Positions 1-5,315 of a stretch of 6,193 nucleotides of DNA are shown here, piece by piece. Positions within the stretch are counted from its first letter, which is position 1. Each line of letters begins with the position of its first letter. Position numbers and translations under genes: made by a program. Below the pieces are notes generated by a model. The model was not told the DNA's origin. It worked only from the letters and a program-made list of their open reading frames with translations, and did no database searches. The stretch is from Anaerolineae bacterium (lineage in GTDB: Bacteria; Chloroflexota; Anaerolineae; DUEN01): contig JAGHDS010000170.1 of assembly GCA_021159845.1 (NCBI GenBank), forward strand, positions 1-6,193, given 5' to 3'.

Positions 1-1068
1 GCATCGCTCCGAGATGAGCTGACGGCCAAGGCGAAGGCGCTCGGCGTCGAGATCATCACGTTGGACGGAGCCTCACCGGCGGAATACGATCGCATTCGTG
101 AACAGGCCGGGGATGCCGGGTTCGATGACATCGTCGTTCTAGGCCCAATCGCGCCGGAAGCGATTGAGGCGGCAGGTCAGCATCTGGCCCGCGGCGGGAT
201 ATTGAACATCGTGTCCACCCAGCCCATCGCGCGGCCAGTGGCGCTTGATGTGGGCAGGCTGCATTACGATCACATCACATTCGTGGGCTCGCCGGGTCTG
301 GACATCGCCGCATCGTATCTTCCCATCCGTTCGGAGCTGAAGCCGGATGGTTACGAACTCGTCGTGGGAGCCGCAGGGCCTATGGGACATATGCACGTCC
401 AGAGGGCGCTTCAGCTTGAAGATCATCCCCGACTCATTGTGGCGACGAACTGGCGCTCACCACGCATCCATGATCTGGCGGCGAAGTTCGCCAATCTGGC
501 GCGGAGCCAGGGCGTCGAGCTACACACTCGCTCTCAGGGAAATTACACGCCGGAAGCTTTTACCGAGGACATGCGAACGGTCACCCAAGGGCATGGATTC
601 GACGACTTGATCATCTGTGCCGCCTCAGCAGAGGGGCTGACCGACATCACGGCGCTCGCGGCCGACGGGGCTGTCATTAACCTGTTCGCCGGGTTGCCAC
701 GGGGGACGACGGCCCGGCTGGATGTTAATGCCATCATCCAACGTGGGGTACGCTATGTTGGCTCCAGCGGCTCGACCATTGCCGATATGCGCCGGGTTAT
801 GGAGAAGGCAGCCAGCGGTCAGCTCAGCCCCAATGGTTCCGTGGCTGCCGTAGCGGGGCTACGTGCTGCCAAGGAAGGGTTGCAAGCCGTGGCCAGCGGC
901 CGGTTCCCCGGGAAGATCGTCGTCTATCCGCAGCTTGTGAACTTCCCGCTGATGCCGTTGAGCGAGCTGCGTGAGAGGCTACCGGAGGTCGCGAAGTGCC
1001 TGGAGGATGACGGTCGAACCTGGACGCGGGAGGCGGAAGCAGCTTTTCTGGAGGCGCTGTTACCATGA
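1..1068 (+). CDS. Medium-chain (zinc-type) dehydrogenase, SorE-like, C-terminal part with duplicated Rossmann module (5' truncated by window)
   Basis: The frame is open from base 1 with no convincing start (the TTG at 61 is internal), so the gene begins upstream; 355 residues are visible. The second half is a complete NAD(P)-binding module: a GxxGPMG dinucleotide motif at visible residues 123-129, a GFDD segment at 199-202, then a glycine-rich strand (NLFAG) and a GSSGS segment followed by DMRRVMEKAASGQLSP. From memory this pattern matches L-sorbose-1-phosphate reductase (SorE) and related sugar-phosphate/polyol dehydrogenases. Residues 1 to about 115 repeat the later part of the same module, with GFDD at 40-43 and a matching GSPG segment. 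The enzyme therefore seems to carry two tandem cofactor domains. The catalytic GroES-like domain and zinc ligands, if present, lie off the window. It overlaps the next gene by ATGA, implying translational coupling with an SrlD-like dehydrogenase. Family is confident; substrate is inference. Confidence 0.82.
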   Translation, partial: ASLRDELTAKAKALGVEIITLDGASPAEYDRIREQAGDAGFDDIVVLGPIAPEAIEAAGQHLARGGILNIVSTQPIARPVALDVGRLHYDHITFVGSPGLDIAASYLPIRSELKPDGYELVVGAAGPMGHMHVQRALQLEDHPRLIVATNWRSPRIHDLAAKFANLARSQGVELHTRSQGNYTPEAFTEDMRTVTQGHGFDDLIICAASAEGLTDITALAADGAVINLFAGLPRGTTARLDVNAIIQRGVRYVGSSGSTIADMRRVMEKAASGQLSPNGSVAAVAGLRAAKEGLQAVASGRFPGKIVVYPQLVNFPLMPLSELRERLPEVAKCLEDDGRTWTREAEAAFLEALLP

Positions 1069-1862
1069 GCTGCGAAGGTGTGTTGTTGGACCGCATCGCC
1101 TGGGTGACCGGGGCCGCCCGCGGGCTGGGTGAGGCTATCAGCCGCCGCCTGGCCCAGGAAGGCGCCCACGTCATCATGACGGATATTAATCAAGAAGGGG
1201 TGGAGGCCGCGGCCGCCGCCATCGCACAGGAGACAGGGCGCCGCACGCTCCCGATGTACTGCGATGTCACCTCGGATGAGCAGACGGAGGCCGTGGTCGC
1301 CAAGGCGGTGGAAGTCTTCGGTCGTCTGGACATCCTCGTGGCAAACGCGGGTATTGTGATCTCCGGGGAGCTGACTGAGATACCGGTAGCCCACTGGCGT
1401 AAAGTGATCGAGGTCAACCTGGTGGGGTATTTCCTCTCCGCCCGCGCGGCCGCTCGTGTCATGAAAGAGCAACGAAGCGGCGTCATCATCCAGATCAACT
1501 CCAAGTCGGGCAAAAAGGGCAGCTTTCGCAATTCCGCCTACGCCTCGTCCAAGTTCGGCGGCATAGGGCTGACCCAAAGCATCGCGCTGGAGCTGGCGCC
1601 GTATAACGTGCGTGTGAACGCCGTCTGTCCCGGCAACCTGTTGGATTCCCCTTTGTGGCGGGAGAGCTTGTACGAGCAGTACGCCAAACGGTGGGGCATC
1701 ACTCCAGAGGAGGTGCGCCGACGATACGAGGAACAGGTACCACTGGGGCGGGCGTGTACGTATGACGACGTGAGCAATGTGGTCGTCTTCCTGGCCTCTG
1801 ATCAGGCTTCCTACATGACCGGGCAGGCGATCAACGTCACCGGCGGCCAGGAGATGCGGTAA
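1065..1862 (+). CDS. srlD: Short-chain dehydrogenase, sorbitol-6-phosphate 2-dehydrogenase (SrlD/SorD) type
   Basis: A complete classical SDR of 265 residues, close to the roughly 259 of E. coli SrlD. Visible motifs are the cofactor loop TGAARGLG (15-22), an acidic residue after strand 2 (D40, predicting NAD+ over NADP+), the NAG motif (94-96) and the catalytic tetrad N118, S146, Y159, K163. The stretch INSKSGKKGS, the FGGIGLTQS helix, the GNLLDSP segment and the C-terminal TGQAINVTGGQ follow the SrlD family closely as recalled, and are much more specific than generic SDR motifs. SrlD oxidises D-glucitol 6-phosphate to D-fructose 6-phosphate in the cytosol. The ATG lies within the ATGA overlap with the upstream SorE-like gene; only a weak GAGG (1051-1054) precedes it, so it probably depends on coupling. 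The pair suggests consecutive steps on one sugar phosphate. A related polyol phosphate substrate cannot be excluded. Confidence 0.87.
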   Translation: MSCEGVLLDRIAWVTGAARGLGEAISRRLAQEGAHVIMTDINQEGVEAAAAAIAQETGRRTLPMYCDVTSDEQTEAVVAKAVEVFGRLDILVANAGIVISGELTEIPVAHWRKVIEVNLVGYFLSARAAARVMKEQRSGVIIQINSKSGKKGSFRNSAYASSKFGGIGLTQSIALELAPYNVRVNAVCPGNLLDSPLWRESLYEQYAKRWGITPEEVRRRYEEQVPLGRACTYDDVSNVVVFLASDQASYMTGQAINVTGGQEMR

Positions 1863-1893
1863 CATCCTCGGGGTTCGCTCGAGGGGAATGTTA
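1861..1893. repeat. Imperfect hairpin just after the srlD-like stop
   Basis: Outer arms AACAT (1861-1865) and ATGTT (1888-1892) and inner arms CCTCG (1866-1870) and CGAGG (1880-1884) are complementary, with a three-base bulge on the right and a nine-base loop. It starts at the stop codon of the upstream gene. No T run follows, so a role as an intrinsic terminator is uncertain. Confidence 0.4.
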
Positions 1894-1899
1894 GAGCGT

Positions 1900-1975
1900 G
1901 TCATTTCGGGAGAGGCGAGGCAATCTCCTATTGGGAGATTGCCTCGTTGCAAAAAGTGCTCTTTGTAGCGATAGG
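1900..1975. repeat. Palindromic element with 13-bp perfect stem; possible dispersed intergenic repeat or terminator
   Basis: Arms 1916-1928 and 1934-1946 (CGAGGCAATCTCC and its exact reverse complement) enclose the five-base loop TATTG; two further G-T pairs can extend the stem. No T run follows on either strand, which argues against a simple intrinsic terminator. The left flank begins GTCATTTCGGGAG and the core reads GAGGCAATCTCC. From memory this resembles the GTCATTGCGAG...GAAGCAATCTC palindromic repeat scattered between genes in many bacterial genomes; the right flank is too degenerate to show a clear mirrored end. The element sits in the spacer between the dehydrogenase pair and the URO-D gene. 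The hairpin is seen directly; membership of a repeat family, and the outer limits given here, are inference. Confidence 0.6.
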
Positions 1976-2023
1976 CCTATGAGTTGTAGGGTGCTTTGAT
2001 CAATCCTCAGGCACAGTGTTCGA

Positions 2024-2035
2024 GGGGGGAAGGGG
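2024..2035 (+). promoter_or_regulatory. Purine-rich ribosome binding site of the URO-D-family gene
   Basis: The run GGGGGGAAGGGG ends three bases before the ATG at 2039 and contains GGGGGGA at a more usual distance. It is the only good Shine-Dalgarno-like sequence nearby and supports this start. Confidence 0.55.
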
Positions 2036-2038
2036 TAA

Positions 2039-3214
2039 ATGGACACCGTTCATAGTTGCCCAGATTCTGCACGTTTCGAGGAGGCGCAGGCCGCGCCCCG
2101 GGGCTTCGAACTGGACTTGGGGCGCTTTTGGGAGGAGAACGCTCTCTGCTTAGCCGATTGCTTTTCCACCGATAAGCCCCGAGCGGCCATCATTATCTCG
2201 GTAGATGACCATTGGCTTCTGGATGAGATGGAAGTACCGTCGACAGTGCGATACTATGAGGACCTCGATTACCGATTGGAGATGAACCGTCGTTGCAATG
2301 ATCGATGCGAGCGAGAAATCGGCATCCGTCCGTTCCCAGAGGCGATTGCCTGGCCACCGCCCAAACGCATCGAGGAGGTCTTCGGCTCTCACCAGGAGTT
2401 GCGAGAAGGAGGGACGCCCTGGCTGGAGCCGTCCGTCCGCACGATCGAGGACCTGGTGCGGATTATGGATCAGGTGGAACACATGGATCTGGCCGACTTC
2501 GTCTTCCAAGACGGCATACCGGATTTCCCCGACGCGGCCCCACCGGAAGCAGGGAAACCGCCACGGCCCATGTATAGCCGGGGGCCCGCCACCGTCGGCA
2601 CCTCGGTCTGTGGGACGGAGCGCTATCTGTACTTCTTAATCGACCACCCGGCTGAGATGCAGCGATTCCACGAGCTCCTGGCCCAGAAATTGGTCGAGTA
2701 CGCCCATGTCATAGCCAAGGCTAAGGGGGTCACACCACGCGGCTATGGCTTTCTCGATGATAACTGTGCCCTGCTGTCGCCTGGCCTTTACGAGCGATTT
2801 TGCGCCCCCGTACTGCAATATGTCTTTGACCACCTTGCGCCAGAACCTGACGACTGGCGCTATCAACATTCCGACAGCGCGATGGATCACCTGCTGCCCA
2901 TCCTGGCACGCTTCCACCTTTCCGCCGTAAATTTCGGTCCCACCGTGCGCGCCATCGACATCCGCAAACACATGCCCAACACCTGCATCCACGGACAAGT
3001 CGCACCCATGACGCTACGCAACGCTCCTTATGAGGCGATCATCGGGGAGGTGCGTCGCGATTTCGACGCGGTGGGGCGCAACGGTGGCCTGGTGGTCACA
3101 ACGGCCGGGAGTGTACCCGCTGGCACGACTTTCGATCGGTTGCGCTGCTTCATGTGGGCCGTAGAGCGCTACACGCGCTACGACGGGAGAAGCTTCGATG
3201 ACATGCCATCCTGA
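2039..3214 (+). CDS. Uroporphyrinogen decarboxylase (URO-D) superfamily protein, not HemE
   Basis: A 391-residue TIM-barrel protein of the URO-D/MtaA superfamily. Family-typical segments are RGPATVGTSVCGTERY (from R181), GFLDDNCALLSP (G237-P248, where an acidic pair precedes the LLSP turn), YQHSDS (275-280), HGQVAP (318-323) and VTTAGSVPAGTTFDRLR (from V353). The N-terminal HemE signatures, such as an RQAGRY segment, are absent, so this is not the haem-pathway decarboxylase. In zinc-dependent corrinoid methyltransferases (MtaA/MtbA) the equivalent sites are His-x-Cys and a late Cys; here they read H277-S-D279 and A356-G-S358, so that metal site looks lost. The reaction is unknown. Distant relatives of this type commonly sit in carbohydrate or one-carbon gene clusters, and the dehydrogenase pair upstream fits the former. 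A 176-base spacer with a hairpin separates it from them, so it may be its own transcription unit. Confidence 0.82.
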   Translation: MDTVHSCPDSARFEEAQAAPRGFELDLGRFWEENALCLADCFSTDKPRAAIIISVDDHWLLDEMEVPSTVRYYEDLDYRLEMNRRCNDRCEREIGIRPFPEAIAWPPPKRIEEVFGSHQELREGGTPWLEPSVRTIEDLVRIMDQVEHMDLADFVFQDGIPDFPDAAPPEAGKPPRPMYSRGPATVGTSVCGTERYLYFLIDHPAEMQRFHELLAQKLVEYAHVIAKAKGVTPRGYGFLDDNCALLSPGLYERFCAPVLQYVFDHLAPEPDDWRYQHSDSAMDHLLPILARFHLSAVNFGPTVRAIDIRKHMPNTCIHGQVAPMTLRNAPYEAIIGEVRRDFDAVGRNGGLVVTTAGSVPAGTTFDRLRCFMWAVERYTRYDGRSFDDMPS

Positions 3215-3249
3215 ATCCTGGTGACCAGCCTGTCCTACAAGAGGAGAAG

Positions 3250-3585
3250 ATGAAAGCACGCCAACCTGGCCGTCGCGTAGTCTACTCGACCGACCCCGAG
3301 TCGACCTCATCCCCGGAACCACAGGTCGAGTCACCACCCCCGCACCAGCAGACGGCGCGCATCGCGCTGGACCGTAAAGGCCGACGCGGCAAGGTCGTCA
3401 CCCTCATCTCCGGGCTGCGCCTGACGCCAGCAGAGATGAATGCGCTGGGAAAAACGCTGCGCCGTGCCTGTGGAGCAGGCGGTACGGTTAAGGGAAGCAT
3501 CATCGAGGTACAGGGCGACCATCGTCAGCACATTAAACGGCTCTTGCGCGAGCAGGGGTTCCAGGTGAGACTCGTGGGCAATTGA
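3250..3585 (+). CDS. yciH: SUI1/eIF1-like translation factor family protein YciH
   Basis: A small basic protein of 111 residues; E. coli YciH has 108. The N-terminus carries RRVVYSTDPE, matching the conserved R-x-VYST segment of bacterial YciH, then a Pro/Ser/Glu/Gln-rich, probably disordered linker (about 15-35). The SUI1 fold follows: RKGRRGKVVTLISGL (about 42-56), then RRACGAGGTVKG with the family's CGxGGxVK turn, IIEVQGDHR, and a closing helix-strand LLREQGFQVRLVG. YciH is the bacterial relative of eIF1 and has been linked to initiation fidelity and stress-time translation control, though its role is not firmly settled. ATG 3250 is preceded by GAGGAG (3241-3246). The gene lies 35 bases after the URO-D stop and 20 bases before the deacetylase start, so it is very probably cotranscribed with the latter. 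Confidence 0.92.
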   Translation: MKARQPGRRVVYSTDPESTSSPEPQVESPPPHQQTARIALDRKGRRGKVVTLISGLRLTPAEMNALGKTLRRACGAGGTVKGSIIEVQGDHRQHIKRLLREQGFQVRLVGN

Positions 3586-3595
3586 GTCCCTGTGT

Positions 3596-3600
3596 GAGGT
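3596..3600 (+). promoter_or_regulatory. RBS that decides the start of the deacetylase gene
   Basis: GAGGT lies five bases before ATG 3606 and two before ATG 3603. It lies downstream of the in-frame TTG at 3582, which has no comparable site. ATG 3606 is therefore the preferred start, with 3603 second. Confidence 0.6.
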
Positions 3601-3605
3601 CAATG

Positions 3606-4679
3606 ATGGGGAAGAATGGACGTACTCAGGATAAAGGCACATTGCCGGCAGCGACGGCCTACACCTACAACCCGCCGGAGAGACGACACGAGCTCCCCGG
3701 CCACCCAGAAAGCCCGCAACGCATCGCGGCCATCAACCAGGTACTTCGTCAGGATGGCATCCTGGAGCGACTCCGCTCAATCGAGGCTACCCCACTTGAC
3801 GTGGAGCAAATCGCCAGCGTCCACGATCGTGAGTACATCCGGCTGGTGAAACGACGCGCCGAGGAAGGCGGTGGGTATCTGGATGCGGACACCTATATCC
3901 GGCCAGGTACATACGAAGCCGCCATCACAGCGGCCGGGGGAGTCGTCAATCTGACCGATGCCGTGCTATCCGGTCGGGTCCGCAACGGCTTCGCGCTGAT
4001 CCGCCCACCGGGACACCACGCGCTCCCGTGGCAGGGAATGGGGTTTTGCATCTTCAACAATGTTGCCATCGCTGCCCGGTTCGCGCGAGCGAGACACCAG
4101 GTGGATCGTATCCTCATCGTCGATATTGATGCCCATCACGGGAACGGCACACAGGAGATCTTCTACAGCGATCCAGGCGTGCTCTACTTCTCCACGCATC
4201 AATACCCCTTCTACCCTGGCACCGGACAACGGAATGAGATCGGCGAAGGGCCCGGAAAGGGGTATACGGTGAACATTCCCTTCCCGTACCACGTCGGAGA
4301 TGAGGGATATCGCCGGGCATTCGACGAGGTGCTGGTGCCTGTCGCGGAACGATACCGACCGCAGCTCGTCCTCGTCTCGATCGGCTATGATGCCCATTGG
4401 GCAGAGCCGATCGCCCAGATGTTGCTCTCCATTCGGGGCTACGCCGCTCTGGTCCGGCACCTGATCGAGTTGGCCAATCTGTGGAGCCGGGGTAGATTGG
4501 TCGTCATGCTAGAGGGTGGATATCATGCTCAGGCGCTGGGCTACGGTGTGCTGGCCACGCTCCGGCTATTAGAGGATCCTCAGTCACCCATCAGCGACCC
4601 CCTGGGCCCAGCGGAGTGGCCGGAGCAGCCAGTGGACGATTTGCTACGCGATGTCAGGAAGATTCACCACCTATCCTGA
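3606..4679 (+). CDS. Zinc-dependent histone deacetylase family hydrolase (HDAC / AcuC / acetylpolyamine amidohydrolase superfamily)
   Basis: A 357-residue protein covering the whole arginase-fold deacetylase domain. Motifs, numbered from ATG 3606: HELPGHPESPQRI near the N-terminus; RPPGHHA with the general-base pair H137-H138; GFCIFNNVAIAA; DIDAHHGNGTQ with zinc ligands D175 and H177; SIGYDAH with the third ligand D262; and LEGGYH with transition-state Tyr Y306. All catalytic positions are intact, so it should be an active metal-dependent deacylase. RPPGHHA and HHGNGTQ point to the class II-like bacterial branch. It should act in the cytosol, as no signal peptide or membrane segment is seen. 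The substrate (acetyl-lysine protein, acetyl-CoA synthetase as for AcuC, acetylated polyamine or other amide) cannot be read from sequence. It lies 20 bases behind yciH and is probably expressed with it. A TTG start at 3582 would add eight residues and overlap yciH. Confidence 0.93.
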   Translation: MGKNGRTQDKGTLPAATAYTYNPPERRHELPGHPESPQRIAAINQVLRQDGILERLRSIEATPLDVEQIASVHDREYIRLVKRRAEEGGGYLDADTYIRPGTYEAAITAAGGVVNLTDAVLSGRVRNGFALIRPPGHHALPWQGMGFCIFNNVAIAARFARARHQVDRILIVDIDAHHGNGTQEIFYSDPGVLYFSTHQYPFYPGTGQRNEIGEGPGKGYTVNIPFPYHVGDEGYRRAFDEVLVPVAERYRPQLVLVSIGYDAHWAEPIAQMLLSIRGYAALVRHLIELANLWSRGRLVVMLEGGYHAQALGYGVLATLRLLEDPQSPISDPLGPAEWPEQPVDDLLRDVRKIHHLS

Positions 4680-4684
4680 GGATA
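4672..4684. repeat. Small palindrome over the deacetylase stop codon
   Basis: TATCC (4672-4676) and GGATA (4680-4684) pair around the stop codon TGA; an outer CC/GG pair extends the stem past one bulged A. There is no T run and the stem is short, so it is at best a weak or factor-dependent transcript end. Confidence 0.25.
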
Positions 4685-4723
4685 AGGCAGATAGCAGCGC
4701 AGCTGGACGCCTGGTATGAAACC

Positions 4724-4752
4724 TTGACTTTCAGCATTGAACAGCGCATAAT
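4724..4752 (+). promoter_or_regulatory. Sigma-70-type promoter for ndk
   Basis: TTGACT (4724-4729) matches five of six bases of the -35 consensus. CATAAT (4747-4752) matches five of six of the -10, and the spacer is exactly 17 bases. Transcription would start near 4759, giving a leader of about 40 bases. It lies wholly in the 121-base gap between the deacetylase and ndk, so ndk can be transcribed independently. Confidence 0.75.
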
Positions 4753-4787
4753 CCCGCCGCACATGCAGAGCAGAAATACCAACGAAC

Positions 4788-4794
4788 AAGGAGG
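4788..4794 (+). promoter_or_regulatory. Strong ribosome binding site of ndk
   Basis: AAGGAGG, a near-perfect anti-Shine-Dalgarno complement, lies six bases before the GTG at 4801. It fixes the non-ATG start and predicts high translation. Confidence 0.85.
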
Positions 4795-4800
4795 CACAAC

Positions 4801-5250
4801 GTGGAACGCACTCTGGTGCTCATCAAGCCTGACGGAGTCCAACGCGGGCTGGTTGGTACCATCATTGAGCGGTTAGAACGTCGTGGTCTGAAGATCGTCG
4901 GGCTGAAGCTGGTGCAAGTCAGCGAGGAGCTGGCTCATAAGCATTACGCGGTGCATAAAGGCAAGCCTTTCTTCGAGGGGTTGATCCGTTACATCACGTC
5001 GGGGCCCGTGGTAGCTATGGTCTTAGAGGGGACGAACGCCATCGAGATCACCCGGGCCACGATGGGAGCCACCAATCCGGCGAACGCGGCTCCCGGCACC
5101 ATCCGCGCGGACTACGCGCTGGAGATCGGACGCAATCTGGTGCACGGCTCGGACGGGCCGGAGACGGCCCAGGCGGAGATCGCCCTCTGGTTCGCGCCAG
5201 AGGAACTCGCGGACTACGAGCGAGACACGGATCGCTGGATCTTCGAATAA
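4801..5250 (+). CDS. ndk: Nucleoside diphosphate kinase
   Basis: A complete protein of 149 residues, the usual bacterial size. It transfers the gamma phosphate from ATP to nucleoside diphosphates through a phosphohistidine, maintaining NTP and dNTP pools in the cytosol. Visible hallmarks: the N-terminal strand ERTLVLIKPDGVQRG, with K9 near the phosphates; HKGKPFF; the SGPVVAMVLEG strand; RATMGATNP; GTIRADYA; and the active-site segment NLVHGSDG with catalytic H115. The C-terminus ends in DRWIFE, a common ndk ending. The GTG start is supported by the strong RBS and by alignment of the first strand. Its own promoter precedes it and the downstream gene is convergent, so it is most likely monocistronic, although read-through from the deacetylase is possible. 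Nothing unusual is seen in the protein. Confidence 0.98.
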   Translation: MERTLVLIKPDGVQRGLVGTIIERLERRGLKIVGLKLVQVSEELAHKHYAVHKGKPFFEGLIRYITSGPVVAMVLEGTNAIEITRATMGATNPANAAPGTIRADYALEIGRNLVHGSDGPETAQAEIALWFAPEELADYERDTDRWIFE

Positions 5251-5266
5251 CCTCAAGGGGTCAAAA

Positions 5267-5304
5267 GGCGAGCTCCTGGGGCTCCATAGCCTCGGGGGCT
5301 CGCC
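5267..5304 (-). terminator. Hairpin between convergent ndk and E1-like genes, oriented as terminator of the minus-strand gene
   Basis: Arms 5267-5283 and 5288-5304 form a continuous 17-bp stem, including three G-T wobbles, around the four-base loop CCAT. On the minus strand the stem begins 11 bases after the E1-like stop codon and is followed by TTTTGA (complement of 5261-5266), a short U tract. On the plus strand no T run follows, so for ndk it may serve only as an RNA-stabilising or factor-assisted end. Confidence 0.65.
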
Positions 5305-5315
5305 GCGTCCAAGGC

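Noticed and set aside
924..1952. Long minus-strand open frame (342 codons) opposite the dehydrogenase pair
   Set aside because: It lies antisense to a clear SDR and the end of the SorE-like gene, has no recognisable domain, and such frames are common opposite GC-rich genes.
1947..1975. Possible promoter TTGCAA - 17 bases - GATAGG before the URO-D gene
   Set aside because: The -10 matches only three of six bases, and the -35 overlaps the right flank of the palindrome. It is not strong enough to list, although some promoter in this spacer is plausible.
2039..3214. Annotation as hemE
   Set aside because: The protein has the superfamily barrel motifs but lacks the HemE N-terminal signature and is longer than typical HemE; no other haem gene is nearby.
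3218..3228. Small palindrome CTGGTGACCAG before yciH as an operator
   Set aside because: The arms are only five bases around a single base and there is no second copy, so chance is a sufficient explanation.
3582..3605. TTG at 3582 as start of the deacetylase, overlapping the yciH stop
   Set aside because: ATG 3606 has GAGGT at good spacing and begins just ahead of the conserved domain; the extra eight residues have no support.
3966..4460. Minus-strand open frame of 164 codons opposite the deacetylase
   Set aside because: The plus strand codes for intact catalytic motifs here; the antisense frame has no motif and no convincing RBS.
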